Position numbers and translations under genes: made by a program. From the NCBI GenBank assembly GCA_031286285.1, contig JAITUN010000306.1, forward strand, positions 1 to 37,255: 37,255 nt of DNA, in the 5' to 3' direction. This DNA comes from Bacteroidales bacterium (lineage in GTDB: Bacteria > Bacteroidota > Bacteroidia > Bacteroidales > WCHB1-69). The notes under the pieces are model-generated. The model saw nothing but the letters and a program-made list of their open reading frames with translations, was not told the origin of the DNA and ran no database searches. The first letter of the stretch is position 1. Each line of letters opens with the position of its first letter. Shown in pieces: positions 1 to 7,387 of the stretch.

Positions 1-611
1 ATGCCCCAAATGTATGGAGGTACAGGATTACTACCGTTATTACCAAAAATTAAGGAACCATTGAATACCGAAGTTGAATTTACAGGTTTTGTAATGATAA
101 TATTTCCATCTGCTATATGTAATTTTTGACGAGGAATATCGGTACCCATCCCAATATTGCCATTGGGGGCAATCATTAATCCGCCGCCGGGTCCCTCAAT
201 GGTAAATTTGGCTTGCTCCTGTTGCTTGAAAATAATCTCTTTGGTATTGGAGGAAAGAATAGTAAATCCGTTGTTTGAATTGCTACCCGTTAAAGGAGTA
301 GTGAGTTGTAGCAACTTTACAGGATATAAATCAAAACTGAAATTGCATATTCCCGGATCGTTATGGAAATGTAAATGCAGGGTAGATTGTGGATTGGCAA
401 CTCCAATTCCAAAACGCGAAATATTAGCTTGAAGTCTCATACGTTCAACGTTTCCGGTTTTAAAAATAAGAGGCTCGCAATCGGTAGTCCCTAAAAAATT
501 AGATACTGAAGTTCCACTATTTCCATTGAGATTCCAATAATTAGGCAATGTTTGCGCGTTCACTCCACAAATGAGCGCACAGAGAATAATAAAAAGAATA
601 GATTTTTTCAT
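1..611 (-). CDS. Partial secreted surface protein (3' end outside window)
   Basis: Reading leftwards from an ATG at 611, the frame stays open to the window edge, giving about 203 residues. It starts with a typical signal peptide (MKKSILFIILCALICGVNAQ). Further on are two copies of a short motif of the form GIGVANPQSTLHLH and GMGTDIPRQKLHI, near residues 71 and 168. Such GIGT-x-NP-x-x-x-L-H-V repeats are common in large Bacteroidota secreted proteins that resemble phage tail fibres, and these often end in an S74 peptidase or a T9SS sorting domain. The C-terminus is not visible, so the export route and function are unknown. The gene is preceded by an unusual block of paired motifs at 679-814. 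Confidence 0.7.
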   Translation of the reverse strand, partial: MKKSILFIILCALICGVNAQTLPNYWNLNGNSGTSVSNFLGTTDCEPLIFKTGNVERMRLQANISRFGIGVANPQSTLHLHFHNDPGICNFSFDLYPVKLLQLTTPLTGSNSNNGFTILSSNTKEIIFKQQEQAKFTIEGPGGGLMIAPNGNIGMGTDIPRQKLHIADGNIIITKPVNSTSVFNGSLIFGNNGSNPVPPYIWG

Positions 612-678
612 AATAATAATTTTTTGTGATTAATTGCTGACAATAATATTAAATCAGATAAGATAAATGTCTGTTTTT

Positions 679-814
679 ATTGAATTTTTTTGAATACAAA
701 ATTGAATTTTTTTGAATGCTTATACATTTATATAATAAAGAGTTAAGCCAATTGTCAAAAAAAATGAGGTCATTTATTCAATTTCATTGAAATTTTTATT
801 CAATTTTATTGAAT
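679..814. promoter_or_regulatory. Two pairs of TTGAA-type motifs, each pair 22 bp apart
   Basis: Two identical 17-mers, ATTGAATTTTTTTGAAT, lie at 679-695 and 701-717. Two related inverted repeats lie at 776-791 (ATTCAATTTCATTGAA) and 798-814 (ATTCAATTTTATTGAAT, 7-bp arms). Within both pairs the start-to-start spacing is 22 bp, about two helical turns. The block fills the gap upstream of the partial surface-protein gene. It may be an operator array, but the local AT-richness makes this tentative. Confidence 0.35.
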
Positions 815-825
815 ATGGTTAGCTT

Positions 826-1023
826 CTATTTATCATGATTTCTACTATAAATTGTTTTTTCTTGAGTTCCGTTGTTGTTTTCAATAGAAATTGTTTCATT
901 AGAGATAACAATAGTAGTTATACCTGATTTTTTTCCATTTCTAAGAATCGTATTCATGCTTTTTCCAAAAATTTCACTTGTCAAGAGCACCGCCATGAAT
1001 TTCAAATTCATGGTTTGCAACAT
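826..1023 (-). CDS. Small hypothetical protein downstream of murC operon
   Basis: This frame encodes up to 65 residues. Three in-frame ATGs are possible, at 1023, 1011 and 996, and all overlap the 3' end of the preceding ORF (974-1393). The start at 996 gives 56 residues and the smallest overlap, 23 bp. The product is hydrophilic, with alternating residues suggestive of beta strands (SGITTIVISNETISIENNNG). I recognise no family. The overlap suggests translational coupling to the upstream ORF, and a perfect 21-bp palindrome covers two of the candidate start codons. It could also be the out-of-frame tail of a frameshifted longer gene. Confidence 0.4.
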   Translation of the reverse strand: MLQTMNLKFMAVLLTSEIFGKSMNTILRNGKKSGITTIVISNETISIENNNGTQEKTIYSRNHDK

Positions 1024-1393
1024 GCTCTTTAATAGAGTCGGTTTCTATTGCCTCACATTCTCTTTGGGGTTTTACCAATTCAATATCAGCTTTCTTAGCA
1101 GATTTCCTCAGGCTCTTGAATATCATCAATATACTTAATATTACTGCCAGTATTCCACCAATGTTTGATATTGGTGTTAACCAGTCAAGTGACACCTCAT
1201 ATTCAGTTAAATAATATGAAATTAAATAGATAATTCCAAATATCAATAATCCAAATATCAATAAAATATACTTTTTCTTACGAAGCCAATTTTTAAATTT
1301 TACCTTTTTTGGGGTTAATAATTGGTTTTTTAGTTTGTTTTTTGGTAACATATTTGGTTTTTTTTTGTTTATATCTACTTTTTCATTGTTCAT
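974..1393 (-). CDS. Small two-helix membrane protein, unknown function
   Basis: A 139-residue protein. Its first 40 residues are very rich in Lys and Asn. Two hydrophobic segments follow, near residues 43-63 (ILLIFGLLIFGIIYLISYYL) and 77-92 (GGILAVILSILMIF), separated by a short loop. The C-terminal tail is charged. The ATG follows the murC stop directly (TAAATG), so it is almost certainly translated from the lpxB-murC transcript. The basic N-terminus should stay in the cytoplasm. I do not recognise the family, and no enzymatic motif is visible. Confidence 0.6.
   Translation of the reverse strand: MNNEKVDINKKKPNMLPKNKLKNQLLTPKKVKFKNWLRKKKYILLIFGLLIFGIIYLISYYLTEYEVSLDWLTPISNIGGILAVILSILMIFKSLRKSAKKADIELVKPQRECEAIETDSIKEHVANHEFEIHGGALDK
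993..1013. repeat. Perfect 21-bp palindrome in an ORF overlap
   Basis: CCATGAATTTCAAATTCATG followed by G has 10-bp complementary arms around a single central base. It lies inside the overlap of the 139-residue and 65-residue ORFs and contains two of the candidate ATG codons of the downstream ORF. In mRNA it could form a hairpin that hides these starts. Confidence 0.6.
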
Positions 1394-2851
1394 TTATAGT
1401 GGTTGCAAAAATAGAATTGTCTCTATCTCTTTCACCATTTTATCAATATCTCCCGCGCCCATAGTAACTAATACTTCAGGTTTATTTTTGGGTAAATAAG
1501 TAATAAGTTCCTCTTTTGTAAAGAGTTTTTTATTGCTATTTTTAATAAATGACAACAAATAATCGGAAGTTATTCCCTCAATGGGCTTTTCCCGTGCAGG
1601 GTAAATTGGGAGTAGAATAATTTCGTCTAATACCTCTAAAGCATCAGCAAATTCTTGGGCAAAATCTCGGGTTCTTGAGTATAAATGAGGTTGAAATATT
1701 CCCGTTATTGTTTTTGTAGGATAACTTTTCTTTACCGCATCCAAAAACGCCCTAATCTCTTCGGGATGGTGCGCATAGTCGTCAATATACACAAAATTAT
1801 CTTGCTGAATACGAATATCAAAGCGACGTTTTACACCGGAAAAACGGGTTAAATTTTCTATATAAGTGGGTAATGAAAGAGCCAGATCTTCTTTACCACA
1901 TTTCCATAGCGAAAATTCAAGGCATGCGGCAAGCGCAGCTACAGCATTAAGAACATTGTGTTTGCCGGGGAGATTAACAATGAGTGATAAATGGTTAGTG
2001 GTTAGTGGTAAATGGTTAATCGTTAAGCTAAAGGTAGTTTTGACCGGATGATATTTAATATTCGTAATTTGATAATGCGTTTTATCGGAAAAACCGTAAG
2101 TAATTTTAAGAGGGTGTGTAATTTGGTGCGCAATTTCATCATAAATTACCAATGTTCCATCAGGTTGTATTTGGTTGGCAAACAGTTGAAACGAAGTTAT
2201 CAAATGCTCAAGATTACCATAAATATCTAAATGGTCTGCATCTATGGAAGTGATGATTGCCACTTGCGGATGCAGGGTCAAAAACGAGCGGTCGAATTCG
2301 TCGGCTTCTACCACCACTGTGTCAAACTCAGGTTCGCAAACAAAATTGCTGTTAAGATTTTTGGAAATACCGCCGATGAAAGCAAGAATTCTTGAGTAGT
2401 GAGTAGTGAGTAGTGAGTAGTGAGTATTATTGTTTGGCGGAATTTGCAATTCTGTCGGATTATTTAAAATCTGCGTGAGTACCGCGGTTGTAGTTGTTTT
2501 TCCGTGTGTTCCCGCAACCGCAATAGTAGGATAGTTGTTGCAAATCAATCCTAACACTTCGGAACGTTTTAGCAAGGGAATATTGTTGTCAATAAAGTAC
2601 TGATATTCTTGATGGTTTTTAGGAATTGCGGGAGTATATACGGCAAGGTCAATTAGTGGTGGTATTTTGTTCGGAGCTTCATCAAAATGAATCTGCGCCC
2701 CTTCATCCATTAATTGTGCAGTAATTTCTGTTGGTGTAAGGTCATATCCATAGACTTGCTTTTTTTGAAGAAGAAAAAAACGCGCTAATGCGCTCATGCC
2801 GATGCCGCCGATCCCCAAAAAATAGACGCTGTTTATTTTATCTAATATCAT
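1394..2851 (-). CDS. murC: UDP-N-acetylmuramate--L-alanine ligase (MurC)
   Basis: Cytoplasmic ATP-dependent ligase that adds L-Ala to UDP-MurNAc, the third cytoplasmic step of peptidoglycan synthesis. The N-terminal Rossmann motif GIGGIGMS is at residues 13-20. The ATP-binding loop GTHGKTTTT is at 114-122, followed by the Mur-ligase motifs EADEFDRSF (182-190), DADHLDIYG (204-212) and PGKHNVLNA (295-303). At 485 residues it is slightly longer than usual. Part of the excess is two stretches encoded by heptanucleotide tandem repeats: residues about 141-154 (THYSLLTTHYS) and about 276-292 (NHLPLTTNHLSL). The gene overlaps the 3' end of lpxB by 14 bp and is followed immediately by a small membrane protein, so the three form one operon. 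It is not next to other division genes, unlike the usual dcw arrangement. Confidence 0.97.
   Translation of the reverse strand: MILDKINSVYFLGIGGIGMSALARFFLLQKKQVYGYDLTPTEITAQLMDEGAQIHFDEAPNKIPPLIDLAVYTPAIPKNHQEYQYFIDNNIPLLKRSEVLGLICNNYPTIAVAGTHGKTTTTAVLTQILNNPTELQIPPNNNTHYSLLTTHYSRILAFIGGISKNLNSNFVCEPEFDTVVVEADEFDRSFLTLHPQVAIITSIDADHLDIYGNLEHLITSFQLFANQIQPDGTLVIYDEIAHQITHPLKITYGFSDKTHYQITNIKYHPVKTTFSLTINHLPLTTNHLSLIVNLPGKHNVLNAVAALAACLEFSLWKCGKEDLALSLPTYIENLTRFSGVKRRFDIRIQQDNFVYIDDYAHHPEEIRAFLDAVKKSYPTKTITGIFQPHLYSRTRDFAQEFADALEVLDEIILLPIYPAREKPIEGITSDYLLSFIKNSNKKLFTKEELITYLPKNKPEVLVTMGAGDIDKMVKEIETILFLQPL
1984..2036. repeat. Degenerate heptamer array (GTGGTTA type) inside murC
   Basis: Consecutive 7-bp units GTGGTTA/GTGGTAA and variants (ATGGTTA) run through the murC coding sequence without breaking frame. 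On the coding strand they yield an NHLPLTTNHLSL-like stretch just before the conserved PGKHNV motif. The same unit occurs between genes elsewhere in the window, for example at 4971 and 16667. Confidence 0.8.
2394..2428. repeat. Heptamer array GAGTAGT x4 inside murC
   Basis: Four perfect GAGTAGT units plus one imperfect unit (GAGTATT) lie within murC. A 7-bp unit read in triplets repeats every seven codons, so the protein carries THYSLLTTHYS between the ATP loop and the GGISKN motif. The position corresponds to a variable loop of the central domain. Confidence 0.9.
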
Positions 2852-3962
2852 TTTTCACAATCAGTTTTGCTGCATTATCAGAAGCGCCTGCATCTCCCAA
2901 AATATGGTACAAATGCTGGTATTCGTTTTTTATTGATTCAATTATGGTGTTATCATGAATAATTTTCTCAAATTCTTTTTTTAGTCTTTTTAGATTACAT
3001 TCATATTGAATCAATTCGGATACAACGGGTTTATTCAAAATAAGATTCACCAACGAGAAATATTTGACATCTTTACTTACTATTATCCATGCAATAAGAG
3101 AGGAGATAAAACTGCTTCTATAACATACTACCTGCGGCACGTTCCACAAAGCAGTTTCTAGGGTTGCTGTACCTGAAGTTACTATAGCTGCTTTCGCATG
3201 TTGCAACATGGAATAGGTATCTCCTTCTATCAGAGTTATTTTTTTATTTTTTATTTGAGATTGATACAAAGAGAGGGGCAGCCATTTTACTTTCGACATA
3301 ACAAATTGATATTCTGGGAATAATTCGATGATTTTTACCATAATAGGGAGTATTTTTTTGAGTTCTTGCCTTCTACTTCCGGGCAATACAGCAATAATGG
3401 GGCGGTCATCCAAATTATAATTAACTTGAAAAGCTCTCAAATCTCCTTTTGTCCTTTCATTATTTATTACATCCAACAAAGGATGTCCTACATAATGTGC
3501 TTCGTAGTTATATTTTGCATAAAAATCTTTTTCAAAAGGTAAAATAGTTATCATGGTATCTACATCACGAATAATTTTATGCACTCGATTTTTCTTCCAT
3601 GCCCAAATTTGTGGGGAAACATAATACACTACTCTTATATTTTGGATTTTGGCAAATGCTGCAATCCTCAAATTGAATCCGGGGTAATCTATGAGAATAA
3701 GCACATCGGGTTCATAAAGCAAGATATCTACTTTGCAAACAGCAATATTATTGAGAATAGTACGCAGGTTTGTAGCAACTTCCCAAAATCCCATAAAGGC
3801 AAGGTCTTTGTAGTGTTTGATTATATCTCCGCCTTGCTGTTCCATTAGATCTCCGCCCCAGCAACGAAAGTCGGCTTGAGTATCTTGTTTTTTAATAGCT
3901 TTCATTAGGTATGAGCCCAGCAAATCTCCAGATGCCTCCCCGGCAATGATGTAGTATTTCAT
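2838..3962 (-). CDS. lpxB: Lipid-A-disaccharide synthase (LpxB)
   Basis: Peripheral inner-membrane GT19 glycosyltransferase that condenses UDP-2,3-diacylglucosamine with lipid X to give the lipid A disaccharide. At 374 residues it has the family's usual length. Visible family motifs in order: GEASGD (residues 8-13), IDYPGFNLR (92-100), SPQIWAWK (near 115), PFEKDFY, VGHPLLD, LPGSRRQE (near 194) and SGTATLET (near 262). It is the first gene of a minus-strand operon, overlapping murC by 14 bp. This links lipid A and peptidoglycan synthesis on one transcript. A 63-bp gap separates it from the DUF4249 gene upstream. Confidence 0.97.
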   Translation of the reverse strand: MKYYIIAGEASGDLLGSYLMKAIKKQDTQADFRCWGGDLMEQQGGDIIKHYKDLAFMGFWEVATNLRTILNNIAVCKVDILLYEPDVLILIDYPGFNLRIAAFAKIQNIRVVYYVSPQIWAWKKNRVHKIIRDVDTMITILPFEKDFYAKYNYEAHYVGHPLLDVINNERTKGDLRAFQVNYNLDDRPIIAVLPGSRRQELKKILPIMVKIIELFPEYQFVMSKVKWLPLSLYQSQIKNKKITLIEGDTYSMLQHAKAAIVTSGTATLETALWNVPQVVCYRSSFISSLIAWIIVSKDVKYFSLVNLILNKPVVSELIQYECNLKRLKKEFEKIIHDNTIIESIKNEYQHLYHILGDAGASDNAAKLIVKNDIR

Positions 3963-4025
3963 TAATTAATATATTGAATTTGAAATTTTGATTATTTTTA
4001 ATAGTTTAAATCTTTTAATCGTAAA

Positions 4026-4970
4026 CTACCTACTTTCATTTTGAACATACGTTGAGTCTAAAATCAACATTACTTCTTTTTTTGCTGCTCCGCACCAAAC
4101 ACCCAAACATTTCTCTCCGGTACTGCATTTGATATTTGAAATGATAGGTTCTGGCGACATGAATGGGTTTCTTCCGAAAGAAAGTTCTCCTCCTGCACTT
4201 TGCCAAAATCGATATGCCGGTTCGTCCAAATGTGCATATTTCATATATACAGTATCTCCAATTCTGTAATTCCGTCTTGAGAAACGACGACGTTCCTGCT
4301 CATCCATTTCAGGCATAAAAACTGTAGAAGGTGAACCTCTCATTATTTCATAATTAAAAGTTAGTCCTTTAAATGGAGAATTGTCAAATGCAGCAGGAAT
4401 AGTATTAACCCACAATCGGTCCTGAAAATCTTTACAATGGATTTTAACTTTAAATTGATAATAATTATTTACTTCCCCATTATCTGTCATTCTGATACGC
4501 AAATTGGCTGCTGTATCAATCTTTGTTTGCCCAAACCTTGGTGCAAAATATACACTATCTATATCAAAACAATTTAAAATGGATGTTTCTGATGTAAAAA
4601 CTTTTCCATCCCATTCAATTCTCAATGTGTATGTGTTATTAAGCTCTCCCTTAAATTCGCAGCCGGTATATGCAAAAAAAAGTGGGGCTTGAGGATTTGG
4701 TAACATATTCATAAAAAGTTCTTGTGTTTTTCCGTTTGAAGTAACAAAAACTTTGGCATCTCTAATCAGCACGGAATTAACTAAATAATCTAGAGTCATC
4801 TTCGAAAAGTAAGGTATGCTTTTATAGATTGAAACCATAGGATACTCTCCATTTTCAATATAACCTTCCACCACAATTTTATTGTAATATTCAGGAATTT
4901 TAACATCAATTTCAGTTTGGCACGAGAATAAAAATGCAGCGGCAAGGAAAAGGAAGTATGTTTTTTTCAT
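4026..4970 (-). CDS. DUF4249 family lipoprotein
   Basis: A 314-residue predicted lipoprotein. It has a signal peptide with a lipobox (AAAFLFSC, Cys17), followed by the DUF4249 signature region (EIDVKIPEYYNKIVVEGYI). The rest is beta-rich, with no catalytic motif that I can identify. In Bacteroidota such genes often sit next to TonB-dependent receptors, but none is present here, so the function stays open. Its start is separated from the stop of the upstream T9SS-protein gene by only 33 bp, all of it heptamer repeat, so the two may be co-transcribed. Confidence 0.85.
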   Translation of the reverse strand: MKKTYFLFLAAAFLFSCQTEIDVKIPEYYNKIVVEGYIENGEYPMVSIYKSIPYFSKMTLDYLVNSVLIRDAKVFVTSNGKTQELFMNMLPNPQAPLFFAYTGCEFKGELNNTYTLRIEWDGKVFTSETSILNCFDIDSVYFAPRFGQTKIDTAANLRIRMTDNGEVNNYYQFKVKIHCKDFQDRLWVNTIPAAFDNSPFKGLTFNYEIMRGSPSTVFMPEMDEQERRRFSRRNYRIGDTVYMKYAHLDEPAYRFWQSAGGELSFGRNPFMSPEPIISNIKCSTGEKCLGVWCGAAKKEVMLILDSTYVQNESR

Positions 4971-5007
4971 AGTGGTTAGTGGTTAATGATTAGTGGTAAA
5001 TGATTAA
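4971..5007. repeat. Heptamer array (GTGGTTA type) filling an intergenic gap
   Basis: Tandem variants of GTGGTTA (GTGGTTA, GTGGTTA, ATGATTA, GTGGTAA, ATGATTA) occupy the whole gap between the ATG of the DUF4249 gene at 4970 and the stop codon (5004-5006) of the T9SS cargo gene. The array includes the stop codon. Confidence 0.85.
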
Positions 5008-6179
5008 TATATAATTACTTTTTTTGTTTGTGTGCCGATTTCAGTAGTTATCTTAATAAAATAAACTCCTGCCGGCAACTGCGAAATATCTAAGGAGTAG
5101 TGAGTAGTGAGTAGTGAGTAATGAGTAGTTACGGCTCGCCCATACACATCAAAAATCTCACTACTCACTACTCTATACTCACTACTCACTACTCGTAACT
5201 CTCCGGTGGTGGGATTGGGATAGAGCATGATTCCATCATTTGGATAACTTTCAACTCCCACATTAATGGTAATTGGTTTGTAAGAATATTTTGCAGATTC
5301 CACAAAATAAGGCGAACCTCCACAGTCCGCTAACCAAAAATCATGTTGAGTTAATTTTTTTCCGGATTTAAACCAGTAAATACCAAGTTCATCAAATTGA
5401 TAGATGTTCGGAAATAATAAAGTTTCATTTTCTTTATGAGAATCATAATAATAAAGATACCTCTGTAAAGGTCTAGGACTCCATTCTGAACCTAAGGCAG
5501 TATGATAAGAACGCTCTATTAATTCACTATCATCATTATAATGAAAAAAATAACGCCAATAATTTTCAAAATTCTCCCATTGCAATCCTTCATTTGTGTA
5601 ATACAAAATATCACCGATATCATTATATTCATAATTAAAAGTCTCTGTATGAATCCAATCTGCCGCCACCCAGTCGGATTTCATTACTTGTATGAGTTGT
5701 TTATCCTTATTATAGAAAAATTCCTGTTTTGTACTATTATTAACCTGTTCGTTGTAAACAGCTTGTTTTAAAATAGTTGTCAAAGTATGCTCTAGATAAT
5801 AATAAATATTTTGCTCAATATATTTGAGCCCACTGCCGTAGTCTTCATATATTTTCTTTACAACAATTTGGTTAAATTCATTGTATTCCATTTCTTCTTG
5901 ATGAGTTAAATATATTCCATATTTAGTAAGGTGAGTCATATTACCCATATTATCGTATTCATATTCATATTTATAATTTGAATAATCATCTTCAAGAGAT
6001 TTTTTTGTTTCTGAAATCACCAGTCCAACTTTATTGTATTCAAAATTAATAGTATATGAATTTGACTCTATGGTAGTTAAAGCTACTACATCTTCTTTAA
6101 CATTACAATTTTGTGAAATAGCAGAGAATTGTTTTATAAACAAGAGAAGAGTAAGCAGAAAAAAGTAATTATTATACAT
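5004..6179 (-). CDS. T9SS type A sorting-domain protein with YD-like repeats
   Basis: A 391-residue secreted protein. The signal peptide (about residues 1-21, ending SAISQ) leads into repeats rich in Tyr and Asn (YEYEYDNMGNMTHLTKYG, FNYEYNDIGDILYYT), similar to the YD/RHS-type beta repeats common in Bacteroidota. The last 80 residues form a T9SS sorting domain: LYPNPTTGELRV, IFDVYGR, LPAGVYFIKI and a terminal KKVIIY. Such domains direct export through the type IX system and are then cleaved. Both variable strands of this domain are made of heptamer-repeat DNA, giving RVVSSEYRVVSSE before IFDVYGR and TTHYSLLTTHYS after it. The gene starts 28 bp after a TATTTTTG -7 box. The binding target is unknown. 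Confidence 0.88.
   Translation of the reverse strand: MYNNYFFLLTLLLFIKQFSAISQNCNVKEDVVALTTIESNSYTINFEYNKVGLVISETKKSLEDDYSNYKYEYEYDNMGNMTHLTKYGIYLTHQEEMEYNEFNQIVVKKIYEDYGSGLKYIEQNIYYYLEHTLTTILKQAVYNEQVNNSTKQEFFYNKDKQLIQVMKSDWVAADWIHTETFNYEYNDIGDILYYTNEGLQWENFENYWRYFFHYNDDSELIERSYHTALGSEWSPRPLQRYLYYYDSHKENETLLFPNIYQFDELGIYWFKSGKKLTQHDFWLADCGGSPYFVESAKYSYKPITINVGVESYPNDGIMLYPNPTTGELRVVSSEYRVVSSEIFDVYGRAVTTHYSLLTTHYSLDISQLPAGVYFIKITTEIGTQTKKVIIY
5095..5201. repeat. Two inverted heptamer arrays in the T9SS sorting-domain region
   Basis: An array of GAGTAGT units at 5095-5133 faces an array of the complementary unit (CTCACTA) at 5156-5201. About 22 bp lie between them. The transcript could fold into a long imperfect hairpin. 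In protein the two orientations give RVVSSEY-type and TTHYSLL-type stretches, placed symmetrically around IFDVYGR. Confidence 0.9.
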
Positions 6180-6198
6180 TATTGATTAAAATTTGAGG

Positions 6199-6206
6199 CA
6201 AAAATA
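6199..6206 (-). promoter_or_regulatory. -7 box for the T9SS cargo gene
   Basis: The minus strand reads TATTTTTG, matching the Bacteroidota TAnnTTTG consensus, 20 bp from the ATG at 6179. A TTTG lies 22 bp upstream, slightly farther than the usual 19-bp spacing. Confidence 0.55.
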
Positions 6207-6246
6207 TACAACATTCTTAAAAAATGTTCAAATTGTTAACTTTTTC

Positions 6247-6254
6247 TATTTTTG
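6247..6254 (+). promoter_or_regulatory. -7 box, possibly for a leaderless mRNA
   Basis: TATTTTTG ends only 4 bp before the ATG of the DUF4296 gene at 6259. Transcription would start at or within a few bases of the start codon. It points away from the -7 box at 6199-6206, so the 6180-6258 gap looks like a divergent promoter region. Confidence 0.5.
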
Positions 6255-6258
6255 TGCC

Positions 6259-6645
6259 ATGAAAAAAACATATTATTATCAATGGATTTTATTGCTTTTA
6301 GCAGTGTTGTGTTGTTCTTGCCATACAATAACTCATAAAAAGCCAAAGAGATTGCTTCCCATAGATTCTGTAGCTGTTCTTGTCGCTGAAAGTTTTTTTA
6401 TTGAAAGTGAAATATATATAAAACAAAAAGAGATTGATATGAAAGATTATTCTTTTATAAAATACAGTGATTTTTTTGAGCGACATGGTATTACAAAAGA
6501 AACTTTTATTCAGAATGTTAGATATTATTTTACAAGTGAAAAACGAGCAGGAATACTCATGAATAAAGTAGAAGAAATTGTTGAGCAACGTGCTTCAGTA
6601 TTAAGAGATTCTTTAGAGATTGAAAAACAGTGTAATAATAAATGA
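6259..6645 (+). CDS. DUF4296 family lipoprotein
   Basis: A 128-residue predicted lipoprotein. The chosen ATG at 6259 (MKKTYYYQW) gives a clean signal peptide with a lipobox ending LCCSC. An upstream in-frame ATG at 6193 would add 22 residues that spoil the signal peptide and would run through the -7 box. The mature part is helical and charged, with the DUF4296 pattern: a short LLPIDSVAVLVAESF helix, then YSDFFERHGITKETFIQNVRYY. The family is Bacteroidota-specific and uncharacterised. It lies 34 bp upstream of rsmI and probably shares its transcript. Confidence 0.8.
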   Translation: MKKTYYYQWILLLLAVLCCSCHTITHKKPKRLLPIDSVAVLVAESFFIESEIYIKQKEIDMKDYSFIKYSDFFERHGITKETFIQNVRYYFTSEKRAGILMNKVEEIVEQRASVLRDSLEIEKQCNNK

Positions 6646-6679
6646 AATTTGTATGTAGAAACATAATTATTAGCACAAG

Positions 6680-7342
6680 ATGATACTTTATATTATTCCA
6701 ACTCCGATAGGTAACTTTGAAGATATTACATTAAGAGCTTTGCGTATTTTAAATGAAGTAGAAATAGTTTTTTGTGAAGACACGCGAAATACAAGAAATC
6801 TGTTAAAGCATTTTAAAATTGACAAAAAATGTTTTGCTTACCATATTAATAATGAGCACAAAAAAGTTGAAAACTATATTCAATGGATACAAAATGGGCA
6901 AATGTCTGCCTTAGTTTCCGATGCAGGGACACCCGGTATTTCAGATCCCGGATTTCTTTTCATACGAGAGTGTTTGGCATCAGGTATTGAAATTGAGTGT
7001 TTGCCGGGGGCTACCGCGCTAATTCCTGCGCTCGTTTCTTCCGGATTTCCTTGCGACAAGTTTTATTTTCATGGTTTTTTGCCACATAAAAAGGGAAAAG
7101 AAACCACGCTGAAAATGCTCAGTGAGAGAAAAGAAACTGTTGTTTTCTATGAATCCCCACACAGACTCGTTAAAACACTAACCATGATGCAAAATATTTT
7201 TAAGCCGGAAACAAAAATATGTGTTTCTCGTGAAATAAGTAAAATTTTTGAAGAACATTTTAGAGGGACAATAAGTGAAACATTATCTCATTTCTCTGCC
7301 AAAGAGGTAAAGGGAGAAATTGTTGTGACTATAAGAAATTGA
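6680..7342 (+). CDS. rsmI: 16S rRNA (cytidine-1402-2'-O)-methyltransferase RsmI
   Basis: SAM-dependent tetrapyrrole-methylase-fold enzyme that 2'-O-methylates C1402 in the decoding centre of 16S rRNA. Diagnostic motifs: IPTPIGNFEDITLRAL (residues 5-20), CEDTRNTRNLL (near 32), SDAGTPGISDPG (near 79-90), LPGATALIPAL (near 108) and FYESPHRL (near 155). At 220 residues it has the core domain only. It follows the DUF4296 lipoprotein by 34 bp and converges on mce. Confidence 0.95.
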   Translation: MILYIIPTPIGNFEDITLRALRILNEVEIVFCEDTRNTRNLLKHFKIDKKCFAYHINNEHKKVENYIQWIQNGQMSALVSDAGTPGISDPGFLFIRECLASGIEIECLPGATALIPALVSSGFPCDKFYFHGFLPHKKGKETTLKMLSERKETVVFYESPHRLVKTLTMMQNIFKPETKICVSREISKIFEEHFRGTISETLSHFSAKEVKGEIVVTIRN

Positions 7343-7387
7343 ATTTAAAAAAACGAGTGAAATTTCCGACCTCTTACTTAATGCTTT

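Noticed and set aside
157-432. Plus-strand frame of 91 residues.
   Set aside because: It lies opposite the partial surface-protein gene, whose signal peptide and repeats support the minus strand.
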